From Nitrospinaceae bacterium (GTDB taxonomy: Bacteria > Nitrospinota > Nitrospinia > Nitrospinales > VA-1), in assembly GCA_029261455.1 (NCBI GenBank), contig JAJDBH010000116.1:1-64000 (forward strand): 64,000 nt of DNA. Direction: 5' to 3'. The notes under the pieces were generated by a model. That model did no database searches, was not told the DNA's origin, and saw only the letters and a program-made list of their open reading frames with translations. Below are positions 50,977 through 60,381 of the stretch, in pieces (within the stretch, counting starts at the first letter, position 1; every line of letters begins with the position of its first letter). The translations under genes were made by a program, and so were the position numbers.

Positions 50977-51972
50977 CTAGTGGCAGAGGTTAAGGATAAG
51001 GCTTTGCATCACTGCTAAGGGGTCTTGCGAAGTGGACTTCAAACTTCTGTCGGCTTTGACCAATTCCAAATATCCTGTGCGTAGTTGTTGTGTGCTGAAC
51101 CGGCGAGTATGTTGCAAGGCTTTGTCGACTACATAAGGGTTGGCTCCCATGGCTTTTGCAATCTGACCTGATGGCAGGTTTTTTCCCTGAAAATGTTTTA
51201 CCTCCCAGATCATTCGAAACTGCCAGGCAATAGTGCCCAGAATTTTTATGGGTTCTTCCCCGTGGTCAATTTGGTTGTTGAGAAGGCGGAGTGCTGCTTC
51301 CGGATTTTTTGTTTTTAACGCATCGGTAAGAGCAAAAACATTTTCCATTTTACTTTCCCCCACCACTTCAGCGACATCCTTTTCTGAGATAGATTTGTTT
51401 GCTCCGGCATAGAGGAGTGTTTTTTCTAATTCTTTTGCCAGAATTCCCGGACGAGCCCCCACTCTATTTACCAGAAAACGTGCCGCATCAGAGGATAGCG
51501 AATAATTGCTTTCTTCAGCACGTTTCCGAAGCCAGTTTGTCAGTTCATTTTCTTTGGGGGCTTCGCAGGCAACTGCGTTTTTTAACCCTGTCAGTGTTTT
51601 AAATATTTTTCTTTTGCGGTCCACCTTGTTGGAGGCAATGACCAAACAAGCTTCAGGAATAGGGGACTGTGCATAGTCAATGAGAGCTTGAGCCTCCTTG
51701 TCTTGAGGAATGGCTTCTTGCAGGTTGCGCACTATCACCAGTTTTACTCCACCCAGAAAAGACAGGGTTTTTACAGACCCCAGCCAGTGGTTCACCGTGC
51801 TTTCACGGGCATCGAAGTTTTCCAGATTGAAATCCCGGTTATCATCGGTGATCACTTGTTGAATCAAAGCTTGAATGATTTCAGCCTGGTAAAAAATTTC
51901 AGGACCGTAGAGAAAATAGAAAGGTTCTATTTGGCCTTTGGAAATTTTCTGAATTAAATTGTCAGGGGTCAC
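50977..51972 (-). CDS. holA: DNA polymerase III subunit delta HolA
   Basis: The clamp-loader delta subunit that opens the beta clamp. The protein is 331 aa, typical. Family hallmarks are FYFLYGPEIFYQAEIIQALI at the N-terminus, LVIVRNLQEAIPQD, the EKTLLYAG/ISEKDVAEVVGESKMENVFALTDAL middle region and the C-terminal collar domain (LYGTIAWQFRMIWEVKHFQ-like). It lies 14 bp after lptE in a leuS-lptE-holA operon, which is the E. coli order. Confidence 0.92.
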   Translation of the reverse strand: MTPDNLIQKISKGQIEPFYFLYGPEIFYQAEIIQALIQQVITDDNRDFNLENFDARESTVNHWLGSVKTLSFLGGVKLVIVRNLQEAIPQDKEAQALIDYAQSPIPEACLVIASNKVDRKRKIFKTLTGLKNAVACEAPKENELTNWLRKRAEESNYSLSSDAARFLVNRVGARPGILAKELEKTLLYAGANKSISEKDVAEVVGESKMENVFALTDALKTKNPEAALRLLNNQIDHGEEPIKILGTIAWQFRMIWEVKHFQGKNLPSGQIAKAMGANPYVVDKALQHTRRFSTQQLRTGYLELVKADRSLKSTSQDPLAVMQSLILNLCH

Positions 51973-51986
51973 GATGGAGTAAAAAG

Positions 51987-52499
51987 TTAAAACTGGTTAA
52001 TGAGCAGGCTCACTAATCGGTTGCCCAGTACTCGATAAGCCTCTTCTAGGGCAGCTAACCGGGCCGACTCGTTGTTAACAATATCTGTACTGGCTGTGTA
52101 GTTCCATTCGGTTTTTAAATTTTGTTTCAGGTAGGGTTTGTTGTTCACTTTGTCGATCACTTCAACATCCACCCCCAAGACTATAATATAACCCGTGGCA
52201 AAATTGTCGGAAGTGAACGAGACAGTCTTCAATTCATAGTAAAGTAAGTTTCCCTTCATCACCATGTCGGCCTGACCCTTCCGGACAATCTTTACTCTTC
52301 CATCCGTAATGTAGGAATCAATAATGGCACTTGTTAATTCCCGATGAATTTCCGGTTGGGAAGAGCTATTGGTGAACACGGGTATGGAAAGAGTTTTTAA
52401 ATGATCCGGTAGGGTAGAACCTGTCCCTATAAGATGATACCCACACCCATTGAGGAGTAAAGAGATCAATAGCCATAATTTGAAAGACAAAATTTTCAT
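51987..52499 (-). CDS. lptE: LPS-assembly lipoprotein LptE
   Basis: A 170 aa outer-membrane lipoprotein that plugs the LptD barrel and helps insert LPS. It has a signal peptide with lipobox LNGC (Cys19) and the family start CGYHLIGTGSTLPDHLKTLSIPVFTNSSSQPEIHRELTSAIIDSYITDGRVKIV. Its start overlaps the leuS stop by 4 bp (ATGA). Confidence 0.92.
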   Translation of the reverse strand: MKILSFKLWLLISLLLNGCGYHLIGTGSTLPDHLKTLSIPVFTNSSSQPEIHRELTSAIIDSYITDGRVKIVRKGQADMVMKGNLLYYELKTVSFTSDNFATGYIIVLGVDVEVIDKVNNKPYLKQNLKTEWNYTASTDIVNNESARLAALEEAYRVLGNRLVSLLINQF

Positions 52500-55003
52500 T
52501 GGATAACGATGTTCACAAGTTTTTTGGGGATGACGATAACTTTTTTGATTTCTTTACCCTGAGTCCACTCCTGGATTTTAGGATCCTCCAGAGACCGGGT
52601 TTTTAACTCGTCTTCGCTTATGTTAGATGCAACCGAAATTTTCTGTCTCACCTTACCATTGACTTGGAGGACGATCAATATTTCATCAGTTTGCGTCAAA
52701 GCCTCGTTATATTGGGGCCAAGTCCACTGGCCGAGAGTTTTAGTGAGTCCCATTTCAGACGCCATCTCCTCGGCAATGTGCGGAGCGAAAGGTGATAATG
52801 TCAGGATTAATGTTTCCAGAGCTTCCCGCATGGCCATTCGCGCTGATTCATCTCGGTTGTTTTCCCACCATTCCTTGAAGCTGAAGAGATGGTTGACCAG
52901 TTCCATAATCGCGGCAATGGCCGTATTGAATTGTACTCTTGTTTCAATGTCATCGGTCACTCGTCGGATGGTGATATGAGTCATTCTCCGAAGAGCTTTA
53001 ATTTCTGGAATCGTGGTTGTGAAAGACTCATCCGGTAATGTCACTGTTTTGGTTTCTTCGGTGAATTCGCTAAAAATGCGCCACACTCTTTTTAAAAACC
53101 GCGAGCACCCTTCCACGCCTTGATCGCTCCACTCCAGATCTTTCACAGGTGGGGCAGCAAAGAGAATAAAGATTCGGGCCGTGTCGGCACCGTAGTTGTT
53201 GATGATTTCGTCAGGGTCCACGACATTACCCTTAGACTTGGACATCTTTGCTCCATCCTTAATCACCATTCCTTGTGTCAGCAGGTGATCAAAAGGCTCG
53301 AGTGCTTGAGTCAAACCAAGATCGTTCAGCACCAGATTGAAGAATCGGGAATAAAGTAGATGCAATATGGCGTGCTCAATACCACCAACATATTGATCGA
53401 CCGGCATCCAGTAATTGCTATTCTCCTTACTGAAGGGGGCTTCTTCCATTCGAGGTGATGTGTAGCGATCAAAATACCAGGAAGAGCAAAGAAAAGTATC
53501 GAGCGTGTCGGTATCACGTCGGGCATCGGCTCCGCATTTCGGGCAGGATGCTTTATAGAAAGACTCCAAGGTGTGCAAAGGAGACTGACCGTTTTCCCCC
53601 AATTGGGCGTCGAGAGGCAATTCGACCGGCAATTGACTTTCAGGGACGGGTACGATTCCGCAATTTGAACAATGGATGACGGGAATAGGCGTTCCCCAAT
53701 AACGTTGCCGGGAGACTCCCCAATCGCGAAGCCGGTAATTGATCGTAGCTTTTCCGATGCCTTCTTTTTCCAGATGCTGGCAAACTGCTTTGCGGGCTTC
53801 CTGACCGATTAGTCCATCGAAAGAAGCGGAATTTACCATTGCACCATCCGCTGTGAATGCTTGAGTGTCTGCATCAACCGGACCGGATTCAGGGTGGATG
53901 ACCACTCGGACAGGTAAATCATATTTGCGGGCAAAATCGAGATCCCGCTGATCGTGAGCGGGCACAGACATGATCGCGCCGGTTCCATATTCCATGAGTA
54001 CAAAGTTGGCCGTCCATACTGGAATGGATTCTCCAGTCAAGGGGTTCACGGCATAAGCACCGGTGAATACACCTTCTTTTTCGCCGCCCTCACTGGTTCG
54101 GGCTATGGTGTCTTGTACTTTTACTTTTTTCACAAAAGCGTCAATAGCTTTTTCTTGTTCGGTTCCGCGTGAAAGTTTCTCGGTGAGTGGGTGTTCGGGA
54201 GCCAGCACCATGAACATGGCTCCATATAAGGTGTCGGGGCGGGTGGTAAACACCTTAATAACTTCGTCACTTTGCTGGACTTTAAAGTCCACTTCAGCGC
54301 CAAAACTTTTGCCAATCCAATTGGTTTGCATGGTCAGCACTTGTTCCGGCCATTTTCCCGCAAGGGATTTACAACCTTCCAAGAGTCGGTCAGCATAGTC
54401 GGTGATTTTGAAGAACCATCCTTCTTGCTGTTTTTGCAGGACTTCGTTATCGCATCTCCAACAACAGCCATCGACAACCTGTTCGTTGGCGAGCACTGTT
54501 TGGCAGTCTTCACACCAGTTGATGGTCGAGTTTTTTCGGTAGGCGATGCCTTTTTCCAGGAACTTTAGAAAAAACCATTGATTCCATTTATAATAGCCGG
54601 GGTGGCAAGTTGCGATTTCTCGGTCCCAGTCGTAGCTGAGTCCCAACGCCTTAATCTGCTTGCGCATGGTGCGAATATTTTCAAACGTCCATTCTGCGGG
54701 ATGGGTCTTGTTTTTAATGGCGGCGTTCTCAGCCGGCATTCCAAATGCGTCCCAACCCAGCGGATGCAGTACGTTATAGCCTTGCATGCGTTTGAATCGG
54801 GCCAGCGCATCACCGATGGTATAGTTGCGCACATGACCCATGTGGATTCTTCCAGATGGATAAGGAAACATTTCCAGTAGATAATATTTTTCTTTGGAAG
54901 AGTCTAACTCGACTTTAAACGACTTATTTTCTTCCCAGTAAGCCTGCCATTTGGCTTCGATGGAATTGGGTTCGTAGGGGTTCATAGGTTGAGCATTATC
55001 CAT
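52496..55003 (-). CDS. leuS: Leucyl-tRNA synthetase
   Basis: A class I aminoacyl-tRNA synthetase of 835 aa. It has the HIGH motif variant PSGRIHMGHVRNYTIGD, the editing domain (about 220-410) and the KMSKS motif as GAKMSKSKGNVV (about 570). A zinc-type Cys cluster (CEDCQTVLANEQVVDGCCWRC) and the C-terminal tRNA-binding domain are present. It is first in the leuS-lptE-holA operon and is divergent from the symporter gene, with 101 bp between them. Confidence 0.97.
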   Translation of the reverse strand: MDNAQPMNPYEPNSIEAKWQAYWEENKSFKVELDSSKEKYYLLEMFPYPSGRIHMGHVRNYTIGDALARFKRMQGYNVLHPLGWDAFGMPAENAAIKNKTHPAEWTFENIRTMRKQIKALGLSYDWDREIATCHPGYYKWNQWFFLKFLEKGIAYRKNSTINWCEDCQTVLANEQVVDGCCWRCDNEVLQKQQEGWFFKITDYADRLLEGCKSLAGKWPEQVLTMQTNWIGKSFGAEVDFKVQQSDEVIKVFTTRPDTLYGAMFMVLAPEHPLTEKLSRGTEQEKAIDAFVKKVKVQDTIARTSEGGEKEGVFTGAYAVNPLTGESIPVWTANFVLMEYGTGAIMSVPAHDQRDLDFARKYDLPVRVVIHPESGPVDADTQAFTADGAMVNSASFDGLIGQEARKAVCQHLEKEGIGKATINYRLRDWGVSRQRYWGTPIPVIHCSNCGIVPVPESQLPVELPLDAQLGENGQSPLHTLESFYKASCPKCGADARRDTDTLDTFLCSSWYFDRYTSPRMEEAPFSKENSNYWMPVDQYVGGIEHAILHLLYSRFFNLVLNDLGLTQALEPFDHLLTQGMVIKDGAKMSKSKGNVVDPDEIINNYGADTARIFILFAAPPVKDLEWSDQGVEGCSRFLKRVWRIFSEFTEETKTVTLPDESFTTTIPEIKALRRMTHITIRRVTDDIETRVQFNTAIAAIMELVNHLFSFKEWWENNRDESARMAMREALETLILTLSPFAPHIAEEMASEMGLTKTLGQWTWPQYNEALTQTDEILIVLQVNGKVRQKISVASNISEDELKTRSLEDPKIQEWTQGKEIKKVIVIPKKLVNIVIQ

Positions 55004-55104
55004 AGAAAAAGGTTAAATCAAATTAAAGAGTACAAATTTTAACATAAAGCCGATGACAAAACATTTGCTAGTAAACCATTACACGTTGGCTAAAGCCTAA
55101 TGAT

Positions 55105-56526
55105 ATGACAGAACTTTCGGGAACTATTGCGATTGTTTTCACTTTTTATGTGCTGGCCATGCTGGGTATAGGAGTGTGGACATCTCGGGTGACCCGTTCA
55201 CCTTTGGATTTTTTTCTCGCTGACCGGTCGTTGAAGGCCTGGGTGACGGCTATTTCTTCTACTGCAAGTTCCGAAAGCGCATGGGCCGTGTTGGGGACCG
55301 TGGGCTTGGCTTATAAGGAAGGTTTGTCTGCAATATGGTTTCTGCCCGGTTGCCTATTGGGCTATCTGGTTAATTGGTTATTCATTGCCGAGCGACTGCG
55401 CAAACATTCTGAAGAGAATCAGGCCATCACCTTACCAGATTATTTTGAAAACCATTTTGGTGACAAGAGTCATGTCTTGCGTATGATTTCGGTGGTGATT
55501 ATTTTTTCCTGCATGATGGCTTATGTAGCGGCACAGTTTACGGCCATCGGAAAAACTTTCGACGCTATTTTTGGCATTCCTCATATTATTAGTATTTCTG
55601 TGGGCGGGGCGATTGTGCTCGTTTATACCATGATGGGCGGAGTGCGCGCTGTAGCCTGGACCGACTTTGCGCAAGGAATCATTATGGTGTTGGGACTGGT
55701 TATTCTTTCGCTGGTGGCTCTGACCAGTTTGGGTGGTTTTTCGGGAATGATAGCGGAAGTGGGAAAAGTATCTCCTGAAACATTACAGTGGATGGGAGGA
55801 AAATCCACAGCGGTTTTTTTTGGTTCTACGGTGGGTTTGTTGGGGATTGGACTTGGCTACCCCGGCCAACCGCATGTCGTTACCCGATACATGGCGGCGA
55901 AAAATACAGAGACCATTGAAAAAGGAACATGGATTGCTTTAGGCTGGGGGCTGATGGTTTATTCTTCTTCCATTCTGTTGGGCATTTGTGGGCAGGCTCT
56001 TTTTCCGGGTCTGGAAGACCCCGAACACCTGTTCCCCAAAGCGGCGGAACAATTATTGCCGACCTTGTTGACGGCGGTGGTTCTGACAGGAGTGTTGGCT
56101 GCCATCATGTCCACGGTGTCGGCACAGATTCTGGTTGCCGCCTCGGCAGTGGCTCATGATGTCTATTCCAAAATGCTTAAGAAAACTTTATCGCATGAGA
56201 CGATTCTCAGGGTCAGCCGGATAACGGTGTTGGTGCTGGGGCTGGGGGCTATGTTTATTGCTCTGGGAGAAACACGGGTGATTTTCTGGTTCGTGTTATT
56301 TGCCTGGTCGGGACTGGGAGCAAGTTTTGGTCCACTGATTTTGTTCACTCTGTATTCGAAAGATATAACCCGGCAGGGAGCCATAGCAGGAATGCTGACC
56401 GGATTTTTAACAACTCTGATCTGGAAAGTTACAGGACTGTCAGATACCTTGGTTTATGAACTGGTTCCGGCTTTTTTTGTCGCCACCCTGTCCATTTATT
56501 TTGTCAGCAAAATAACTTCTAAATGA
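55105..56526 (+). CDS. Sodium:solute symporter (SSS family, PutP-like)
   Basis: A 473 aa inner-membrane transporter with about 13 transmembrane helices. Typical SSS features are the RSPLDFFLADRSLKAWVTAIS loop, ALPDYF-type TLPDYFENHF, the GGxRAV motif (MMGGVRAVAWTDFAQGIIM) and GYPGQPHVVTRYMAAKN. It uses the sodium gradient to import a solute such as proline, pantothenate or another organic acid; the substrate is not predictable. A stand-alone gene, divergent from leuS. Confidence 0.9.
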   Translation: MTELSGTIAIVFTFYVLAMLGIGVWTSRVTRSPLDFFLADRSLKAWVTAISSTASSESAWAVLGTVGLAYKEGLSAIWFLPGCLLGYLVNWLFIAERLRKHSEENQAITLPDYFENHFGDKSHVLRMISVVIIFSCMMAYVAAQFTAIGKTFDAIFGIPHIISISVGGAIVLVYTMMGGVRAVAWTDFAQGIIMVLGLVILSLVALTSLGGFSGMIAEVGKVSPETLQWMGGKSTAVFFGSTVGLLGIGLGYPGQPHVVTRYMAAKNTETIEKGTWIALGWGLMVYSSSILLGICGQALFPGLEDPEHLFPKAAEQLLPTLLTAVVLTGVLAAIMSTVSAQILVAASAVAHDVYSKMLKKTLSHETILRVSRITVLVLGLGAMFIALGETRVIFWFVLFAWSGLGASFGPLILFTLYSKDITRQGAIAGMLTGFLTTLIWKVTGLSDTLVYELVPAFFVATLSIYFVSKITSK

Positions 56527-56571
56527 TCATCTAGGTGATACGTTCAAATTGATTCTCGTGACTGACTGGCA

Positions 56572-57822
56572 TTAAGTTTTTTTAGCAAGTGGCAATTCGA
56601 CATAAAAATGGCTCCCTTCACCTGGCTTGCTGCTCAGGCCGATAGTTCCTCCCATCAATTCGATCAACTCCTTGGTTACCGTGAGGCCGATGCCTGTCCC
56701 ATCTACATCCGAATATTCTTTTCCTAATCGAACAAAAGGCTCAAATAGTTTGGTCTGGTCTTCAGCGGTTATTCCAAGACCGGTATCTATAACATCGACC
56801 TGAATGCTTTCTCGATTTAATGGTTTGCAAGCCACAGTGACGGAACCATCTTTGCGGTTATATTTGATGGCATTGGAGACAAGATTATAAAGAATCTGCC
56901 GCAAGCGCAGTTTATCAGCCCAGGCTGTCATGTTGATGGAAGAGTCCAACACTATGGACAGATGTATTTCGTATTCCTCAGCTATGGGTTGTAAGATAGC
57001 TTTCATTTCCTTTATCAAGGTGAAGACATTTACAGGCTCAAGGTTTAGGGTCATATTTCCCGATTCCACCTTGGCAAGATCGAGAACTTCACTGATGAGT
57101 TCGAGAAGGTGATTTCCAGCAGTTAAGATATGATCAAGTTGTTCTTGTTGAAGCGGGGTTAAATTATTTTCAGTATCTATTTTTAATAATTGCGTAAAAC
57201 CCAGCACGGCGTTCATGGGGGTTCTCAACTCATGGCTCATTTTTGCGAGAAAATCAGACTTGGCGTGGTTCGCCTTTTCAGCCTCGTCTTTGGCATGTAG
57301 CAAAGCTTCCTCGGCTTTTTTCTTCTCGGTAATATTTTGCGCATAAACGTTCACGCAGTCTTTGTCTTGAACATGGTTGATAACGAAAGAATAAAACTGG
57401 CCTGAAACCCGGCATTCCACTTCCAGGGATTTTTGAAGCTCAAAGACACATGAGATATTCTTAGAAAACATTTCAGGGAGGACTCGGCCCACTCCCGTTT
57501 CCCATTTATCCAGTATGTATTTGCTGGCTAGGTTTGCATAAAGAATTTTGCCTTCTCCGGAGATCCTGAAAATCGGATTGGGATTTTCGTTGGGAAAGCT
57601 AGTCAGGTTTTGATTCTGCTTTTCCAGTTTTTCCAACACAGCAATTTCTTTCAGAAGTTGGTGATTATACTCTTCCAGTTCTCTAGTGCGAATCCTCACC
57701 TGTTTTTCTAAATCTTCATGTATTGATATTAGAGCTTCTTCTCCAATGTTGTGGCCAGAAGGAAATATTTTTTTAAAGTCTTCGAAATCTTGCATAGTCG
57801 TTTTAATTTTGGTGGAGAACAT
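56572..57822 (-). CDS. PAS sensor histidine kinase
   Basis: A 416 aa kinase without membrane segments. A coiled coil (about 25-75) is followed by a PAS domain (about 80-170), HisKA with the acceptor His in FLAKMSHELRTPMNAVLGF and a HATPase with N/G1/G2 boxes (LVSNAIKYNR, DTGLGI, GTGIGLTV). It lies near the hybrid kinase at 57985 on the same strand and shares the HisKA style, so the two are likely related by duplication. No receiver is fused. Confidence 0.9.
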   Translation of the reverse strand: MFSTKIKTTMQDFEDFKKIFPSGHNIGEEALISIHEDLEKQVRIRTRELEEYNHQLLKEIAVLEKLEKQNQNLTSFPNENPNPIFRISGEGKILYANLASKYILDKWETGVGRVLPEMFSKNISCVFELQKSLEVECRVSGQFYSFVINHVQDKDCVNVYAQNITEKKKAEEALLHAKDEAEKANHAKSDFLAKMSHELRTPMNAVLGFTQLLKIDTENNLTPLQQEQLDHILTAGNHLLELISEVLDLAKVESGNMTLNLEPVNVFTLIKEMKAILQPIAEEYEIHLSIVLDSSINMTAWADKLRLRQILYNLVSNAIKYNRKDGSVTVACKPLNRESIQVDVIDTGLGITAEDQTKLFEPFVRLGKEYSDVDGTGIGLTVTKELIELMGGTIGLSSKPGEGSHFYVELPLAKKT

Positions 57823-57984
57823 AACTCGTAATCAAATTATAGTGAGACCTTAAAGAGGCATCCCTATATTAGGGTAAAGTATGTGCTTTCATTATTCTAG
57901 TAAACGTACAGAGATAGGACGGAATTCCAAAAATTTAAAATAATGAAAGCTATTTGTAAATAATAATAGGCAAACGCGGTGGGT

Positions 57985-60198
57985 TCAAGCTAGATATCTA
58001 TTTACTGTATCCAAAAAAGATTTGATTTCGATAGGCTTGGAAATGTATTCGGTGAAACCAGCGGACAGGCCTTTTTTAATATCCGATGCCATGCTATCGG
58101 CACTCAACGCGATGACAGGAATGGCATCAATAGACGGATCTGTCTTGATAATATTTAAAGCCTCATAACCGTCTATTCCTGGTAAATTGATATCCATTAA
58201 AATCAAATCTGGTTTGTGAGCTTTTGTCAGTTCGATCCCCAAACTTGCATCAGGGGCTTGTAAAAGTTTGACGTTGTGGCGGGACAAAATGGCCGCGACC
58301 AACTCCATATTCGCAGGGTTATCTTCAACATAGAGAATTGTGAAATATTTTTCCTGATTTTTATGGCTGGGCAACTCCGGCCAAACGGCTAGCTCTGAAT
58401 TTTTGGGAGAGGGGAGGTTTTTGCCGGTAGGAAGGGTTATGGAAAAGCAACTTCCCTGCCCTTCTTCACTTTCAACATTGAGGGTCCCTTTCATTAGTAG
58501 AACTAGTTTTTGGGAAATGGTTAATCCAATACCGGTACCTTCTATAGCATCAATACCAGAGTCAACTCGCTGGAAGGGTTTGAAGATACTTTCTATGTTG
58601 TCTGGGTGGATTCCGATTCCAGTATCCTGAATGCTGATTTGAACTTCATGGTCATTTGATTTTTTACAGGTGAGGGAAATACTACCTCCATAGCAATTAT
58701 ATTTGATAGCGTTATGCATTAAGTTCAGCAAAACTTGTTTTAGCCGAACTCGATCGGCTGTGACAACCAGCTCGGGGGCACCTGGTGGCAATGCATTGAC
58801 ACTCAGGTTTTTTGCATCCAATAGGGGTTTAAGTAATTCAAGCACTTCAGAAATTAAGGGGTATGTGTGAACCTCTTCGATAGAGAGTGATATTTTTCCT
58901 GACTCGATTTTGGACAGGTCGAGAATTTCGTTTATGAGTTCCAGCAAATGTTCTCCGGCCTTCAAAATATGTCGAACATTGTTTTGCTGGACGGGTTTTA
59001 AAGGGTTCTCCTGATCCATCTCCAGCAATTGGCTGAAACCCAGAATGGCGTTCATCGGTGTTCGGAGTTCATGGCTCATACGTGTTAGGAATTCAGACTT
59101 TGCCCGGTTTGATTTTTCCGCTTCTACCTTGGCCAGAATGGCTTCTTTCTTGGCGTTTTCCTGTTCAGTGATATCAAGCGCCATTTCCATCACTAATGAG
59201 CTGCCATCAATATCTGTGAAAGGAGTGCAAACGGTGAAATAAGTTCGCCCATCCTTCGCACTCCAGATGGTAGTTTCATTTTCGCCATGATCAAAAACCT
59301 TGAAAGTGGTGCAAACCTCACAGGGTTGAGTCCGTTTATGCATCAAGTCATGGCAAAGCCGTTCTTGAGGGTCTCCGAATTTTTCACGAAAAACTTTGTT
59401 GGCGAATGGCACGGTATAATCTGATGCCTGCAAATGAAACGCAATGGGAAGTGAATCGAGCATTTGGTATAGGTTCTGTCGCTCTTGATGAATTTTTTTC
59501 TGGGCCCTTTCCTTTTCTGCAATTTCGATTTGGAGGGCTTTGTTTGCCAATTCCAACTCATTTTTGGCAATGGCTTTGGATAAAGAAACTCCTAATCCAA
59601 TTGACAAAAATAATGATATGAATGCAATTGCATAAATTGTTTTCTCGTAACGGCTGATCCTTTCCAGTGCGGTTCGATGGAGGTACTCCATTTCTTCTTT
59701 TTGGATTTCAATAGCTTTATTCAAAGCAGTTGTAACAAAATCAACACTTTCTTCGTATTGTTGAAAAACCTGGCTGGAAACGGTGCCAGTTTTCTCGTAT
59801 TCCTCAAACATGGTTTTGGCCTGTTTGACCAAAACAATGTGTTCTGCAATTATCTTTTCATATAGAACTCTTTCTTCTTCTTCTCTGAATTCACCCAGCG
59901 CGTTAATGGTTTGCTCGGCAATGGGAAAGAACCTTTCTGGATTTTGTATAAAATGCTCCTCCCATTGCAAAAATTCTTCTTTTTCATGGGTGTCACCGGA
60001 AACCACATAAGCGAAACTTTCTTCTACCGCAGCTTTGAATTTTGTGTGTAGAGACTGTATGGAATGAAGTCCCTCCGAGCGGAATCCGCCGATTTCCTTC
60101 AATTCGTTTTCTAAGGGGCGGACACTCAGGAAGATTGCGGTAATTATGAAAATGCTCAATACCGCAAAGCTTAAAGTAATTCGTGTTCCTACTTTCAT
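57985..60198 (-). CDS. Membrane hybrid sensor histidine kinase with PAS and receiver
   Basis: A 737 aa hybrid kinase. Two transmembrane helices (about 7-27 and 185-208) enclose a helical periplasmic sensor. A PAS domain (about 240-350) carries CHDLMHKRTQPCEVC, a cysteine pattern that may bind a metal or respond to redox. HisKA (SHELRTPMNAILGFSQLL), HATPase (LMHNAIKYN, DTGIGI, GTGIGLTI) and a C-terminal receiver (acceptor Asp in LILMDINLPGIDG) follow. It lies 160 bp upstream, in transcription order, of the soluble kinase at 56572. It could feed the Hpt at 50183. Confidence 0.92.
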   Translation of the reverse strand: MKVGTRITLSFAVLSIFIITAIFLSVRPLENELKEIGGFRSEGLHSIQSLHTKFKAAVEESFAYVVSGDTHEKEEFLQWEEHFIQNPERFFPIAEQTINALGEFREEEERVLYEKIIAEHIVLVKQAKTMFEEYEKTGTVSSQVFQQYEESVDFVTTALNKAIEIQKEEMEYLHRTALERISRYEKTIYAIAFISLFLSIGLGVSLSKAIAKNELELANKALQIEIAEKERAQKKIHQERQNLYQMLDSLPIAFHLQASDYTVPFANKVFREKFGDPQERLCHDLMHKRTQPCEVCTTFKVFDHGENETTIWSAKDGRTYFTVCTPFTDIDGSSLVMEMALDITEQENAKKEAILAKVEAEKSNRAKSEFLTRMSHELRTPMNAILGFSQLLEMDQENPLKPVQQNNVRHILKAGEHLLELINEILDLSKIESGKISLSIEEVHTYPLISEVLELLKPLLDAKNLSVNALPPGAPELVVTADRVRLKQVLLNLMHNAIKYNCYGGSISLTCKKSNDHEVQISIQDTGIGIHPDNIESIFKPFQRVDSGIDAIEGTGIGLTISQKLVLLMKGTLNVESEEGQGSCFSITLPTGKNLPSPKNSELAVWPELPSHKNQEKYFTILYVEDNPANMELVAAILSRHNVKLLQAPDASLGIELTKAHKPDLILMDINLPGIDGYEALNIIKTDPSIDAIPVIALSADSMASDIKKGLSAGFTEYISKPIEIKSFLDTVNRYLA

Positions 60199-60381
60199 AA
60201 ACCGAGATGCCCTATATGAATATTAAAATAATTAGCAGAATTTAACTCTGATGAAGGAGAACTATTATTTGTGCTTGGTTTCATTTTTTTCGCGTTAAAA
60301 ATGGGGACTTATTATTTTGAGATTGTTTACACAGTCTAAAGGTTTTTAGAGGGGCGGAGTTTTTTTTATTGGTTGGGGGGA

